Positions 45,158-55,284 are shown, numbered from the stretch's first letter. The stretch: 64,000 bases of DNA from Flavobacterium succinicans (GCF_001662485.1 NZ_JMTM01000070.1:62001-126000); one strand, 5' to 3'. Notes: a model not told the origin generated them from the sequence alone. A program made the numbers and translations.

Positions 45158-47764
45158 TTGGCAGCAAAAGAAAAAGGCGTGAAAGAAACGCCATTGATGA
45201 AGCAATATAACGAAATAAAAAGAAAGTATCCTGATGCTTGTTTGTTGTTTCGAGTAGGTGATTTTTATGAAACGTTCGGGGATGATGCCATTCGTGCTTC
45301 CAAAATACTCGGAATTACTTTGACTAAAAGAGGTGCAGGATCTGAGACGGAGACGGCATTGGCGGGTTTTCCGCATCATTCTATCAATACCTATTTGCCT
45401 AAATTGGTCAAAGCGGGTCTTCGTGTCGCAATTTGCGATCAGCTAGAGGATCCCAAAATGACCAAAACGATTGTAAAACGTGGCGTGACCGAATTGGTGA
45501 CTCCTGGGGTTTCTATGAACGATGAGGTGTTGCAATCCAAAACCAATAATTTTTTGGCTTCGGTATATTTTACCAATAAAAATATTGGAATTTCATTTTT
45601 GGATGTTTCTACAGGAGAATTTCTTACCGCACAAGGAAATGCAGAATACATCGATAAATTATTACAAAATTTCAACCCTAGTGAGGTTTTAGTGCCAAAA
45701 AACAACAAAAATACGTTCCGAGAAACTTTCGGAGACGATTACCATAGTTTTTACCTTGAAGATTGGATTTACAAAGAAGATTATGCGTTTGAAAGCTTAA
45801 CGAAGCATTTTCAGACTACGTCTTTAAAAGGTTTTGGTGTCGAAGAATTGAAAGAAGGAATTGTGGCTTCAGGTGCTATTTTGTATTATTTATCCGAAAC
45901 ACAGCACAATAGAGTACAGCATATTACGGCCATACAACGAATTGCGGAAGATGCTTATGTTTGGATGGATCGTTTTACGATTCGTAATTTAGAGTTGTAT
46001 CATAGTTATAATCCTAATGCTGTGACCTTGCTAGATGTAATTGATCGAACACTTTCGCCTATGGGCGGACGATTATTGAAGCGTTGGTTGGCTTTGCCTT
46101 TGAAGGATGCGTCCAAAATTCAGAGTCGTCATCAAGTAGTGGCGTATTTAAAAGAAAATCAAGAAGTTTTAAAACAAATACAATATCAAATCAAACAGAT
46201 TTCTGATTTGGAGCGTTTGATTTCAAAAATCGCCGCAGGCAAAGTATCGCCTCGTGAAGTGGTGTATTTGAGAGAATCTTTAGATGCGATCTTGCCGATC
46301 AAAACAATCGCCTTGCAAAGTCCGCAAGAAGCTGTAAAAGTAATTGGTGATAGTTTGCATAGCTGTGATTTGCTTCGTGAGAAAATAAAAACGACCTTAA
46401 ATCAAGATGCGCCAGTGGCTATCGCCAAAGGAAATGCGATTGCGGTTGGTGTACACTCAGAATTAGATGAGTTACGCGCGATTTCTACTTCTGGAAAAGA
46501 ATTCTTAGAAGGAATTGAAAAAAGAGAATCGGAGCGAACGGGAATTTCTTCATTGAAAATTTCTTTTAATAATGTTTTTGGCTATTACATCGAAGTTCGA
46601 AATACACACAAGGACAAAGTACCGAGCGAATGGATTCGTAAACAAACCTTAGTGAATGCGGAGCGTTATATTACTGAAGAGCTAAAGGAATACGAAACCA
46701 AAATTTTAGGTGCCGAGGAAAAAATACATAAAATCGAAGGAGAGATTTTTGAGCAATTGGTTCAATGGATTTCAACTTATATTAAACCAGTTCAAATGAA
46801 TGCCAATTTGGTAGCTCAGTTGGATTGTTTGTGTTCCTTTACTCAATTGGCAATCGAAAACCAATATGTTTGCCCTGAATTGGATGAAACCTTTGAGTTG
46901 GATATCAAAAACGGTCGTCATCCGGTAATTGAAAAACAATTGCCTGTTGGAGTGCCTTACATCGCCAATGATGTTTTCCTAGATAGAGATACCCAGCAGT
47001 TGATTATGATTACGGGACCCAATATGTCGGGTAAGTCGGCTATTTTGAGACAAACGGCTTTGATTGTGCTCTTGGCTCAAATGGGAAGTTTTGTTCCCGC
47101 AGATAGCGTAAGAATGGGGATTGTTGATAAAATCTTTACTAGGGTAGGAGCTTCAGATAATATTTCGATGGGCGAATCTACTTTTATGGTCGAAATGAAT
47201 GAGACGGCTTCTATTTTGAATAATATTTCAGATCGAAGTTTGGTGCTTTTAGACGAGATCGGTCGAGGAACAAGTACCTATGATGGAATTTCTATTGCTT
47301 GGGCTATTGCTGAGTTTTTGCACGAGCATCCATCGCAACCCAAAACCCTTTTTGCTACGCATTATCATGAATTGAATGAAATGAGCGATTCATTGAAGCG
47401 CATACAGAATTATAATGTCGCTGTAAAAGAATTAAAAGATACCGTGCTTTTTATTCGAAAATTAGTCAAAGGAGGTTCTGCGCATAGTTTTGGGATTCAC
47501 GTAGCTAAAATGGCTGGAATGCCGCAGTTGGTGATTTTGAAAGCACAGAAAATATTAAAGAAACTAGAAAAAGACCATTCAGGAGATGCTTTAAATGGAA
47601 TCAAAGCCGCAAAAGATGAGATGCAAATGAGTTTTTTTAATCTAGATGACCCCTTGTTGGAGGAGATTAAAGAAGAAATTTTACAATTAGATATTAATTC
47701 GATAACGCCAATGGAGGCTTTGATGAAGCTGAATGAGATAAAACGAATGTTGAGCCGAAAATAA
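45158..47764 (+). CDS. mutS: DNA mismatch repair protein MutS
   Basis: 868 aa. Mismatch-binding motif [11 protein letters not shown] (Phe and Glu of FxE) near the N-terminus, connector, lever and clamp domains, and the C-terminal ATPase with GPNMSGKSA Walker [30 protein letters not shown] and FATHYHEL. I place the start at TTG 45158 ([25 protein letters not shown]) because relatives begin there; TTG 45086 in the same frame would add 24 unlike residues and overlaps a TAATTTTTG box. Start is the only doubt. Confidence 0.95.
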   Translation: MAAKEKGVKETPLMKQYNEIKRKYPDACLLFRVGDFYETFGDDAIRASKILGITLTKRGAGSETETALAGFPHHSINTYLPKLVKAGLRVAICDQLEDPKMTKTIVKRGVTELVTPGVSMNDEVLQSKTNNFLASVYFTNKNIGISFLDVSTGEFLTAQGNAEYIDKLLQNFNPSEVLVPKNNKNTFRETFGDDYHSFYLEDWIYKEDYAFESLTKHFQTTSLKGFGVEELKEGIVASGAILYYLSETQHNRVQHITAIQRIAEDAYVWMDRFTIRNLELYHSYNPNAVTLLDVIDRTLSPMGGRLLKRWLALPLKDASKIQSRHQVVAYLKENQEVLKQIQYQIKQISDLERLISKIAAGKVSPREVVYLRESLDAILPIKTIALQSPQEAVKVIGDSLHSCDLLREKIKTTLNQDAPVAIAKGNAIAVGVHSELDELRAISTSGKEFLEGIEKRESERTGISSLKISFNNVFGYYIEVRNTHKDKVPSEWIRKQTLVNAERYITEELKEYETKILGAEEKIHKIEGEIFEQLVQWISTYIKPVQMNANLVAQLDCLCSFTQLAIENQYVCPELDETFELDIKNGRHPVIEKQLPVGVPYIANDVFLDRDTQQLIMITGPNMSGKSAILRQTALIVLLAQMGSFVPADSVRMGIVDKIFTRVGASDNISMGESTFMVEMNETASILNNISDRSLVLLDEIGRGTSTYDGISIAWAIAEFLHEHPSQPKTLFATHYHELNEMSDSLKRIQNYNVAVKELKDTVLFIRKLVKGGSAHSFGIHVAKMAGMPQLVILKAQKILKKLEKDHSGDALNGIKAAKDEMQMSFFNLDDPLLEEIKEEILQLDINSITPMEALMKLNEIKRMLSRK

Positions 47765-47907
47765 TTGTAGTGTAAAGAATAGGTTATCAGAAAGTTATAT
47801 TTTTATTGAATTTTTTTTCTAAAAAAGGCTTGTTTTATTGAATATTTGTGCTAAATTTGCCACCGCAATACGAAACAAGTACTGCAGTTCTTTTGAGAAT
47901 TTGAAAC

Positions 47908-47980
47908 GCGAAAATAGCTCAGTTGGTAGAGCGCGACCTTGCCAAGGTCGAGGTCGCGGGTTCGAGCCCCGTTTTTCGCT
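47908..47980 (+). tRNA. tRNA-Gly (anticodon GCC)
   Basis: 73 bases. Acceptor GCGAAAA / TTTTCGC, D-arm AGCTCAGTTGGTAGAGC, anticodon arm CGACC-TTGCCAA-GGTCG (anticodon GCC), T-arm CGCGGGTTCGAGCCCCG, discriminator T. CCA is not encoded. Confidence 0.97.
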
Positions 47981-47995
47981 CAAACACCACATAAT

Positions 47996-48081
47996 GCTCG
48001 GATGGTGAAATTGGTAGACACGCTGGACTTAAAATCCAGTGAACAGCAATGTTCGTGCGGGTTCAAGTCCCGCTCTGAGTA
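47996..48081 (+). tRNA. tRNA-Leu (anticodon TAA)
   Basis: 86 bases with a long variable arm (class II). Acceptor GCTCGGA / TCTGAGT (with wobbles), anticodon arm CTGGA-CTTAAAA-TCCAG (anticodon TAA), variable arm around GTGAACAGCAATGTTCGT, T-arm CGGGTTCAAGTCCCG, discriminator A. Only 15 bases after tRNA-Gly, so co-transcribed. Confidence 0.97.
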
Positions 48082-48085
48082 CAAG

Positions 48086-48115
48086 AAAGCTTCAAACTAT
48101 GTTTGGAGCTTTTTT
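48086..48115 (+). terminator. Terminator of the tRNA pair
   Basis: AAAGCTTCAAAC / GTTTGGAGCTTT stem with a TAT loop and seven T; one wobble/mismatch in the stem. Confidence 0.85.
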
Positions 48116-48195
48116 TATTTATGACAAATCCTAACATTGGTCCACTGTGAGTGGATTATTTTGATTCTAAAATCTTTAACGTATAAATTAAGTGT

Positions 48196-48543
48196 ATGGG
48201 TGCTTTTGTGGTAAGTAAACGGTTTAATGATACCTATAAGTTTGTTTTTACTTCGCGTAAAGGAAAGGTGATTTTTACCAGTCAAAGCTATGAATTGAAG
48301 TTTGAGGGCGAAGAAGATATAGTGTTGTTGAAGGCGTCTATTGATACGGCTGTTTTTGTAAAAGTAAAATCTGCCAAGGGGCAATATTTTTTCAAGCTTT
48401 TGTTGGGTGAGCGTCATTTGGCGACCAGTAGAAAATATACTACGGAGTTGCGATTGATAAAAGGAATTGAGGAGATAAAAAAGTATGCAGCGTTGGCTGA
48501 GATTTTGGATTTTTCTGAAAACACCTTTGTTTTTCCAGATTGA
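48196..48543 (+). CDS. YegP-like protein (DUF1508)
   Basis: 115 aa. GAFVVSKRFNDTYKFVFTSRKGKVIFTSQSYELK is the DUF1508 beta-hairpin module; a second, diverged module follows (TAVFVKVKSAKGQYFFKLLLGERHLATSRKYTTELRLIKGIEEIKK). E. coli YegP has the same two-module build. The function is not established. A terminator lies 28 bases past its stop. Single gene. Confidence 0.88.
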   Translation: MGAFVVSKRFNDTYKFVFTSRKGKVIFTSQSYELKFEGEEDIVLLKASIDTAVFVKVKSAKGQYFFKLLLGERHLATSRKYTTELRLIKGIEEIKKYAALAEILDFSENTFVFPD

Positions 48544-48570
48544 TGCTTCAGTGTTAAAGAGAAAAAAAAC

Positions 48571-48602
48571 AAAAGCTCAAGATGGTTTCTTGAGCTTTTT
48601 TA
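48571..48602 (+). terminator. Terminator of YegP-like gene
   Basis: AAAAGCTCAAGA / TCTTGAGCTTTT stem with a 5-base loop and trailing T. Confidence 0.88.
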
Positions 48603-48605
48603 GGT

Positions 48606-48634
48606 ACAAAAAAAAGCCATCACATGGATGGCTT
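48606..48634 (-). terminator. Terminator of small lipoprotein gene (minus strand)
   Basis: AAGCCATC / GATGGCTT hairpin followed by eight T on the minus strand. Confidence 0.8.
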
Positions 48635-48657
48635 GATTTTTTTCTGTAATTTAAAAA

Positions 48658-48867
48658 TTACTTTTTAGCTGGAGCTTCAGTAGCTGGAGCAGCAGCAGAA
48701 TCAACTACAGTAGCAGCAGAATCAACAGCTGGAGTTGCAGCAGAGTCAACAGCTACAGCAGCAGTGTCAGCAGTAGCTTCAGCTCCTTCAGCAGCAGCGT
48801 CAGCTTTTTTACAAGATACAACAGTTAATACAGCAACAGCAGCTAAACTTAAAAATACTTTTTTCAT
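48658..48867 (-). CDS. Small Ala/Val/Asp-rich lipoprotein
   Basis: 69 aa. Signal with lipobox (TVVSC, Cys19), then low-complexity repeats of the unit VDSAAT (AVAVDSAATPAVDSAATVVDSAAAPATEAPAKK). The codon repeats are nearly identical (CAGCAGAATCAAC on the plus strand), so unit number may vary between strains. It has its own promoter and terminator and is surely expressed, but no function can be named. It resembles small abundant lipoproteins common in flavobacteria. Confidence 0.8.
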   Translation of the reverse strand: MKKVFLSLAAVAVLTVVSCKKADAAAEGAEATADTAAVAVDSAATPAVDSAATVVDSAAAPATEAPAKK

Positions 48868-48904
48868 CTTAATTTTATTATAAAGGTTAATTATTAATTC
48901 GTGG

Positions 48905-48931
48905 CAAAGATATAAAAAAATTAATACGCAA
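48905..48931 (-). promoter_or_regulatory. Candidate promoter of the small lipoprotein gene
   Basis: On the minus strand: TTG (complement of 48929-48931), 16 bases, TATCTTTG (complement of 48905-48912), 37 bases before the ATG. Confidence 0.5.
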
Positions 48932-49037
48932 TATATTTTTTTGTATTTTTTTTAAATTATATTCTATGTTCACGATGGGTTAAATATCAAATAGTATGCC
49001 AATTTGGTGGGCGTGTTAAAATAGTAGCTTTTAGTTA

Positions 49038-51194
49038 CTAACGTTTCCCTTTTTGGGTTTTTTTAGGATGTACTAATTGTAATTCTTCAATCAAATTTTT
49101 GGCTCCCGCATATTTGTCGATTATAAAAAGCACATAGCGAATATCTACCATGATATTTCGACAAATGCTAGGGTCGTAATAAATATCACTCATAGTGCCT
49201 TCCCAAACGCGATCAAAGTTTAATCCAATTAAATTTCCTTTGGCATCTAGCGCTGGACTTCCTGAATTTCCACCTGTGGTATGATTGGTGCCAATAAAGC
49301 ATACTGGCATTTTCCCGTTTATGGAATAATTTCCAAAATCTTTGTTTTTATATAAGTCAATCAATTTTGGAGAGACATCAAATTCGTAGTCGCCAGGTAT
49401 GTATTTTTCCATGATCCCATCTAGATAAGTAATTGGGCTATAGTATACGCCGTCTTTTGGTTCGTATCCTTTTACTTTTCCATAAGTCACCCTCAAAGTG
49501 CTATTAGCATCTGGAAAAATTCTTGAATTTTCGCTCAGTTCTAATTGTGCTTTCATGTAATTGCGTTGCAATTCTGTTATTTTCAAATTTAAAGCCTCGT
49601 AAGTAGGATTCACTTCCTTTTGATACATGTCAGCCATGCTTTTTACCAGAACAAAAGCCGGATCTCGATTAATATTTTCTAATACCGTTTTGGTATCGCC
49701 CGTTAGCAGTTCTTTTGAACCAGAATAGGATGTTAGTTTAGAACTAGAATAAATGGATTTTGTTAGTTGGCTAACATCAATATTGTTAAGTGTATTTGGC
49801 AAGAATTGCTTTGGGACTTTTGTAGCATATAACGTAAGGAGTTGTTCGAATACTTTTTCGTCAACTTTAGCGCTAAAATCTTTGTAAAAGGCGCCTAGTC
49901 CGTTGTAAAGATTGTTTTTTCTGTCTGTAAAAGATTGTTCGCCTTTGGTATTGTAGAGTTGTTCTAGTTGATAGAATTTAAAAGCGACAGTAAGCAGTTC
50001 TGTGTTTTTTAATACAGTTTCGTTAAAATACTCTCTGGCCAAAGCGTAAGGCGCAATTTCAGTGTAGTTTTTTTCGAAATCACTCAAAAGGTTACCGTAT
50101 TCTTTTTCTTTTTTGGCTTTGCTAACCTTTTCTTGAAACTTCTTTTCGGCTTCTTTTTTGACGGCAATTGCATTTGATTTCTTGATGCCTAGAGTTTCTC
50201 CCTGCCATTTTTTCCAATAATTAGCGGTCCCAGCGTATTTTGAAGCATATTGAATTTTGATAGCATTATCTTTTCTCATGAAGCCATCGGCTACTTTCAG
50301 TGCTTGTTCTCTGATTTCTATTTTTGCAGGATTCAGTTCGTTTGCAATTTGATTGATGGCAACTGAAGGTAGGTATTCATTGGTTTTTCCTGGATATCCA
50401 AAAACTAAAGTGAAGTCGTCTTCGGCAATTCCATCTAAAGAAACCGGTAAAAAGTGTTTTGGAGTATACGGAACATTGTCTTTTGAATAGGCTGCAGGAC
50501 GATTGTTTTTGTCGGCATATATTCTAAAAAGGGAAAAATCTCCAGTATGACGTGGCCAAACCCAGTTATCGGTATCCGATCCAAATTTCCCTATCGAAGT
50601 GGGTGGCGCACCAACTAAACGTACGTCTTTGAAGGTTTCGGTAACAAAAAGTAAGTATTGATTACCGTCATAGAATGTTCGGATTTTGTTTTCTTGCCAA
50701 GCTTCTTTGGGAAATGAATTGCTTAAAGCGCTAATGTTTTCTTGGATTTTCTTTTGTTTTTCGGCTTCATTAGTGAGTGAATTTACTCCTTCTAAAACTT
50801 GTTTGGTCACGTCTTCTATTTTGACAATAAAAGTGACTACTAAATCTTTATTAGGTAATTCATCTTCCATTTTAAAGGCCCAAAAACCATCGGCTAAGTA
50901 ATCGTGCTCGGTGCTAGAGTGCGATTGGATTTGTCCGTAACCACAATGATGATTGGTTAGTAAAAGTCCTTTTGGCGAAATAACTTCGGAGGTACAACCT
51001 CCGTTAAATTGAGGCACAGCGTCTTTTAAGCTGGATCTGTTGGTGTCATAAATGTCTTTGGCAGTCATTTTCATGCCCAAGCTTTTCATTTCTTTTTCGT
51101 TCATTCCTTCCAAGAGAGAAGGAATCCACATGCCGCCTTGTTGGGCTTGGGTTTGGAATACAAAAAGGAATAAGAATAGTTTTAAGAATTTCAT
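49038..51194 (-). CDS. S46 family dipeptidyl-peptidase, DPP11-like
   Basis: 718 aa periplasmic or surface peptidase removing N-terminal dipeptides. Signal peptide (residues 2-18); catalytic His in TNHHCGYG (residues 82-83) and Ser644 in GGNSGSPAL. Arg662, 18 residues after the serine (LNFDRVWEG), corresponds to the Arg that in P. gingivalis DPP11 selects Asp/Glu at P1, whereas DPP7 has Gly there. This points to acidic-residue specificity. It fits a peptide-feeding lifestyle. Followed by no clear terminator. Confidence 0.93.
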   Translation of the reverse strand: MKFLKLFLFLFVFQTQAQQGGMWIPSLLEGMNEKEMKSLGMKMTAKDIYDTNRSSLKDAVPQFNGGCTSEVISPKGLLLTNHHCGYGQIQSHSSTEHDYLADGFWAFKMEDELPNKDLVVTFIVKIEDVTKQVLEGVNSLTNEAEKQKKIQENISALSNSFPKEAWQENKIRTFYDGNQYLLFVTETFKDVRLVGAPPTSIGKFGSDTDNWVWPRHTGDFSLFRIYADKNNRPAAYSKDNVPYTPKHFLPVSLDGIAEDDFTLVFGYPGKTNEYLPSVAINQIANELNPAKIEIREQALKVADGFMRKDNAIKIQYASKYAGTANYWKKWQGETLGIKKSNAIAVKKEAEKKFQEKVSKAKKEKEYGNLLSDFEKNYTEIAPYALAREYFNETVLKNTELLTVAFKFYQLEQLYNTKGEQSFTDRKNNLYNGLGAFYKDFSAKVDEKVFEQLLTLYATKVPKQFLPNTLNNIDVSQLTKSIYSSSKLTSYSGSKELLTGDTKTVLENINRDPAFVLVKSMADMYQKEVNPTYEALNLKITELQRNYMKAQLELSENSRIFPDANSTLRVTYGKVKGYEPKDGVYYSPITYLDGIMEKYIPGDYEFDVSPKLIDLYKNKDFGNYSINGKMPVCFIGTNHTTGGNSGSPALDAKGNLIGLNFDRVWEGTMSDIYYDPSICRNIMVDIRYVLFIIDKYAGAKNLIEELQLVHPKKTQKGKR

Positions 51195-51228
51195 AAGAGT
51201 AATTGTGTTTAAAAAAAAGGTATTGAAG

Positions 51229-51672
51229 TTATAATTTGTATTGCATCAATTTTCGTGGGTGATTGATGAAACCATTTTTTTGATATAATTGCTGTGCAGG
51301 AACATTGTGTTTTTCTACTTCTAAGTAAATAAGTTGTATTCCCAATGCTTTGCAGTGGGCTTGAGCAAAAGCCACTGCTTCTTTGCCTATTCCTTTGCCT
51401 TGAGCTTTAGGGAGTATATACAATTCATCTAAAAAAGCAATCATGCCTTGGTATTCAAAGCTAAAAACAAATGTAAGAATCAAGTATCCCGCTACCTCGT
51501 TGTCTTGGAGTATTAGCCAGCCTTGACCTAGTTTTTTGTTCTCGATAAATTCTTTAAATAAGTTTTGGGCAACTTCAGGATTAAAAGGATAATGATCAAT
51601 AGCATAAAAATCAGCCATTAAAGAAGAGATGATGTCAATATCTTTATTTTCTAATGGTTTAAATTGTGTCAT
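51229..51672 (-). CDS. GNAT family N-acetyltransferase
   Basis: 147 aa. The acetyl-CoA loop is visible in LYILPKAQGKGIGKEAVAFAQ (Q-G-K-G-I-G) and a C-terminal LEVEKHNVPAQQLYQKNGF motif is typical. The ATG at 51672 overlaps the waaA stop by 4 bases (ATGA), which implies translational coupling and fixes the start; the longer frame to 51732 lies inside waaA. Substrate unknown. Confidence 0.92.
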   Translation of the reverse strand: MTQFKPLENKDIDIISSLMADFYAIDHYPFNPEVAQNLFKEFIENKKLGQGWLILQDNEVAGYLILTFVFSFEYQGMIAFLDELYILPKAQGKGIGKEAVAFAQAHCKALGIQLIYLEVEKHNVPAQQLYQKNGFINHPRKLMQYKL

Positions 51673-52901
51673 TGGATATGTTTTAGTATCATTTTTGTCG
51701 CTCCTTTGTTGTTTTGGATAAACGTTCTGCAAATTTCGCCTTTTTCTTTTCGAATACGGGTATTATTTAACAATTCGTTAAATAGTAACGAAAGTTCTGA
51801 TTTATTTTTAATAGAAATGCAACCTTTTGCTTTTACTAACGCAATTGCTTCTGCAAAATGCGAATAATTAGGGCCAATTACGATTGGAATTCCAAAAGTT
51901 GCCGGTTCTAAAATATTATGAACCCCTGGATTTCCGAAACCGCCTCCTACATAAGCGATGTCTGCGTAGCTGTAGATTTTGGTTAAAATTCCAATGGTGT
52001 CGATAATAAAAACGCGCTGGCCGGATAGGGATTGATTTTCTTTTTCAGAAAATAAGACAGTCGGTTTGGTAATTTGTTCTCTTAGTTTTGCTATTTGCTC
52101 TGCCTTTATATTGTGCGGCGCAATAATGAATTTTACGTTTTCGTTGGTGGATTCGTTAATATATTGTGCGATAATTTCTTCGTCTTTCGGCCAAGAACTA
52201 CCTATAACAACAGTGGTTTTGTTGTTCTTGAATTCGGCTATAAAATCAAGGGTGTTGTCTTTTTCTAAAATGGTACTCACACGGTCAAAACGCGTATCTC
52301 CAGAAACCAAAACATTTTGGTGACCAAGGCTTTGCAAGAGTTGTTTCGAAGATTCGTTTTGTACAAAAAAGAAATCAAAAGCGTTCAGTGCTTTTTTGTA
52401 AAAACCGCCGTACCACTTAAAAAAGGCTTGGTTTTCTCTTAGGATTCCAGAAATCAAATAGGTTTTGATGTCTCGTTTTTTGAGTTCGTTTAAGTAGTTC
52501 GGCCAATATTCGTATTTGATAAAGAAAACCAGTTCGGGATTGGCTAACTCAATGAATTTTTGGGCATTTTTTTGTGTATCCAATGGTAAGTAAACCGTGC
52601 AATCAGCCACAGTATTATTCTTTCGTACCTCGTAACCTGAAGGAGAAAAAAAGGTGACTATAATTTTATGGGAAGGAAATTTTTCTTTTACTTTTTCAAT
52701 AACTGGAAGTCCTTGCTCGTATTCGCCTAAGGAAGCAGCGTGAAACCAAATGGTTTTGTCGTTGGGTTGAATTTTTTCTTCTAAAGTCTTAAAAACATGT
52801 TTTCTACCCTTTACAAAAAGTGCTATTTTTGGACTAAAGAGCGCAACGATTTTTAAAAGCAATCCAGCGATTTGAACAATGCAATTGTATAAAAAAAACA
52901 T
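51669..52901 (-). CDS. waaA: 3-deoxy-D-manno-octulosonic acid transferase
   Basis: 410 aa GT30 glycosyltransferase, adding Kdo to lipid A precursor at the inner membrane. N-terminal hydrophobic anchor, WFHAASLGEYEQGLPVIEKVKEKFP, FFSPSGYEVRKN, YWPNYLNELKKRDIKTYLISGILRENQAFFKWYGGFY, and GGGFGNPGVHNILEPATFGIPIVIGPNY are family motifs. Coupled by overlap with the GNAT gene downstream. Confidence 0.95.
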   Translation of the reverse strand: MFFLYNCIVQIAGLLLKIVALFSPKIALFVKGRKHVFKTLEEKIQPNDKTIWFHAASLGEYEQGLPVIEKVKEKFPSHKIIVTFFSPSGYEVRKNNTVADCTVYLPLDTQKNAQKFIELANPELVFFIKYEYWPNYLNELKKRDIKTYLISGILRENQAFFKWYGGFYKKALNAFDFFFVQNESSKQLLQSLGHQNVLVSGDTRFDRVSTILEKDNTLDFIAEFKNNKTTVVIGSSWPKDEEIIAQYINESTNENVKFIIAPHNIKAEQIAKLREQITKPTVLFSEKENQSLSGQRVFIIDTIGILTKIYSYADIAYVGGGFGNPGVHNILEPATFGIPIVIGPNYSHFAEAIALVKAKGCISIKNKSELSLLFNELLNNTRIRKEKGEICRTFIQNNKGATKMILKHIQ

Positions 52902-52945
52902 AGGGTTAAATTTTGGCTAAAATACAGTTTCTTTATGGTTTTTCA

Positions 52946-52975
52946 TTGTGCTAAGGCATTAAATGACTATTTTTG
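52946..52975 (+). promoter_or_regulatory. Candidate promoter of the aminotransferase-galE pair
   Basis: TTG (52946-52948), 19 bases, TATTTTTG (52968-52975). It lies 67 bases before the ATG at 53043. Confidence 0.5.
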
Positions 52976-53042
52976 TCTCACTTTTTTTCGAAAATAAATC
53001 AGGATATTTTCTCTTTATTTTCAAACTTTAAATTAATTTCCA

Positions 53043-54173
53043 ATGAAAAAAATTCAAATGGTTGACTTAAAAAGTCAATATGATAAAATAAAAGACGTTG
53101 TAAATGCCTCAATTCAAAACGTTTTAGATACGAATACTTACATCAACGGACCTGAAGTGCATACTTTCCAGAAAGAATTAGAAACTTATTTGGGTGTAAA
53201 ACACGTCATTCCTTGTGCTAATGGTACCGATGCGTTGCAAATTGCTATGATGGGGTTAGGGTTAAAGCCTGGAGACGAAGTAATCACTGCCGATTTTACG
53301 TTTGCAGCAACAGTAGAAGTGATTGCATTATTGCAACTTACCCCAGTTTTGGTGGATGTAGAAATGCACAATATGAATATTTCTCTAGAAGCTATCAAAA
53401 AAGCTATTACTCCAAAGACCAAAGCGATTGTACCCGTTCACTTGTTTGGTCGTGCGGCCAATATGGAAGCGATTATGGCTTTGGCCAATGAACATAATTT
53501 GTATGTAATCGAAGATAATGCGCAAGCTATTGGTGCCAATTGCAAATTTTCAGATGGTACCAAAAAGAAAGCTGGAACTATCGGTCATGTAGGAGCGACT
53601 TCCTTTTTTCCCTCTAAGAACTTAGGTTGTTATGGCGATGGTGGAGCCATTTTTACGAACGATGACGCTTTGGCACACACCCTTCGCGGTATTGTAAACC
53701 ACGGAATGTACGAAAGATACCATCATGATGTAGTGGGTGTAAATTCGCGTTTGGATAGTATTCAAGCAGCAGTTTTGAATGCCAAATTACCGTTGTTGGA
53801 TCAGTACAATAAAGCGCGTCAAGATGCCGCTCGCAAATATACCTTAGCTTTTCAAGATCACGCTAATATCATAGCGCCAAGTATTTGTGATATATGCGAT
53901 TGTCACGTTTTTCATCAATTTACGTTGCGCATTATCAATGCTGATCGCAATGGTTTGATGCAACATTTATTGGATAAAGGTATTCCTTGCGCCATTTATT
54001 ACCCAATTCCGTTGCACGCACAAAAGGCTTATTTAGATCCAAGATATAAAGAAGAAGATTTTCCAGTAACGAATCAATTGGTGCAAGAAGTGTTGTCTTT
54101 ACCTATGCACACTGAGCTTGATGACGAGCAAATTAAATTTATTACGGACAGTGTTTTAGAGTTTTTAAAATAA
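53043..54173 (+). CDS. DegT/DnrJ/EryC1/StrS family PLP aminotransferase
   Basis: 376 aa. The PLP lysine is Lys192 in SFFPSKNLGCYGDGGAIFTND; the aspartate that holds the pyridine nitrogen is in YVIEDNAQAIG; PCANGTDALQIAM and NSRLDSIQAAVL complete the fold. Members transfer an amino group to keto-sugar nucleotides for O-antigen or glycan synthesis. Next to galE, so a nucleotide-sugar branch is probable; the exact sugar is unknown. Confidence 0.95.
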   Translation: MKKIQMVDLKSQYDKIKDVVNASIQNVLDTNTYINGPEVHTFQKELETYLGVKHVIPCANGTDALQIAMMGLGLKPGDEVITADFTFAATVEVIALLQLTPVLVDVEMHNMNISLEAIKKAITPKTKAIVPVHLFGRAANMEAIMALANEHNLYVIEDNAQAIGANCKFSDGTKKKAGTIGHVGATSFFPSKNLGCYGDGGAIFTNDDALAHTLRGIVNHGMYERYHHDVVGVNSRLDSIQAAVLNAKLPLLDQYNKARQDAARKYTLAFQDHANIIAPSICDICDCHVFHQFTLRIINADRNGLMQHLLDKGIPCAIYYPIPLHAQKAYLDPRYKEEDFPVTNQLVQEVLSLPMHTELDDEQIKFITDSVLEFLK

Positions 54174-54234
54174 GAGAAAAGAACATAGAATATAGGAAAT
54201 GGATTTGATTCTATTTTCTGAAAAAGCATCAAAT

Positions 54235-55248
54235 ATGAAAATATTGGTTACAGGAGGCTTAGGCTTCATCGGTTCTCACACTGTAGTAGAATTGCAAAAC
54301 AAAGGCTTCGAAGTCCTAATCGTCGACAACTTGTACAATTCGTCTATGGACGTTCTCAAAGGAATCGAAAGCATATCTGGAATTGCGCCGCATTACAAAA
54401 ATATTGATATGCGCGACAAAGCAGCCGTGCAGGCGCTCTTCAAAGAATATTCAGATATTGCTGGAGTCATTCATTTTGCGGCTTCCAAAGCGGTAGGAGA
54501 AAGTGTTGAGAATCCGTTATTGTATTACGAAAATAATATTGCAGCCTTAGTGTATCTTTTGCAAGAATTACAGCTAAAAGATGCGGCTTCCTTTATATTT
54601 AGTTCCTCTTGCACTGTTTACGGTCAGGCCGAAAAAATGCCTATTACCGAAGACGCTCCTGTACAACAACCCATGTCTCCTTACGGGAATACTAAGAAAG
54701 TGGGAGAAGAAATCATCAGAGATACCGCAAAAGCGTCGTCTATCAATGCGATTTTATTGCGCTATTTCAATCCTATTGGAGCACATCCAAGTGCCGCAAT
54801 TGGAGAATTGCCAATTGGTGTGCCACAAAATTTAGTACCTTTTATTACACAAACGGCGATTGGATTGCGCCAAGAATTATCGGTTTTTGGAGATGATTAT
54901 CCAACATCAGATGGTACAGCGGTTCGCGATTATATTCACGTAGTGGATTTGGCCAAAGCACACGTTATTGCTCTAGAACGCTTGTTAGACAAGAAAAATA
55001 CAGACAAAGTAGAGACTTTTAACTTAGGAACAGGTACAGGAAGTTCAGTACTTGAAGTGATTCAGAGTTTTGTGCGAGTAAGTGGTCAAAAATTACCATA
55101 TAAAATCATGCCTCGAAGAGAAGGTGATATCACAGAAGCGTATGCTAATACCCATAAAGCCAACACCGTTTTAGGCTGGAAAGCAGAGTCAACACTTGAT
55201 GAAGCGATGGCAAGTGCCTGGAAATGGGAACAAAAAATACGTTCATAA
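54235..55248 (+). CDS. galE: UDP-glucose 4-epimerase
   Basis: 337 aa extended SDR. TGGLGFIGSHT (NAD binding), SSSCTVYG and YGNTK (catalytic Ser, Tyr, Lys), YFNPIGAHPSAAIGE, YPTSDGTAVRDYIHVVDLAKAH and LGTGTGSSVLEV are GalE signatures. Start at ATG 54235 is chosen because the protein begins MKILVTGG there; the ATG at 54199 would add twelve unlike residues. It follows the aminotransferase by 61 bases. Confidence 0.95.
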   Translation: MKILVTGGLGFIGSHTVVELQNKGFEVLIVDNLYNSSMDVLKGIESISGIAPHYKNIDMRDKAAVQALFKEYSDIAGVIHFAASKAVGESVENPLLYYENNIAALVYLLQELQLKDAASFIFSSSCTVYGQAEKMPITEDAPVQQPMSPYGNTKKVGEEIIRDTAKASSINAILLRYFNPIGAHPSAAIGELPIGVPQNLVPFITQTAIGLRQELSVFGDDYPTSDGTAVRDYIHVVDLAKAHVIALERLLDKKNTDKVETFNLGTGTGSSVLEVIQSFVRVSGQKLPYKIMPRREGDITEAYANTHKANTVLGWKAESTLDEAMASAWKWEQKIRS

Positions 55249-55284
55249 ATAGTATTCAGTCATCAGTAAAAAGTAATCAGTAAG

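Noticed and set aside
47939-48124. Open frame covering tRNA-Gly and tRNA-Leu
   Set aside because: It overlaps two clear tRNA genes and has no coding character.
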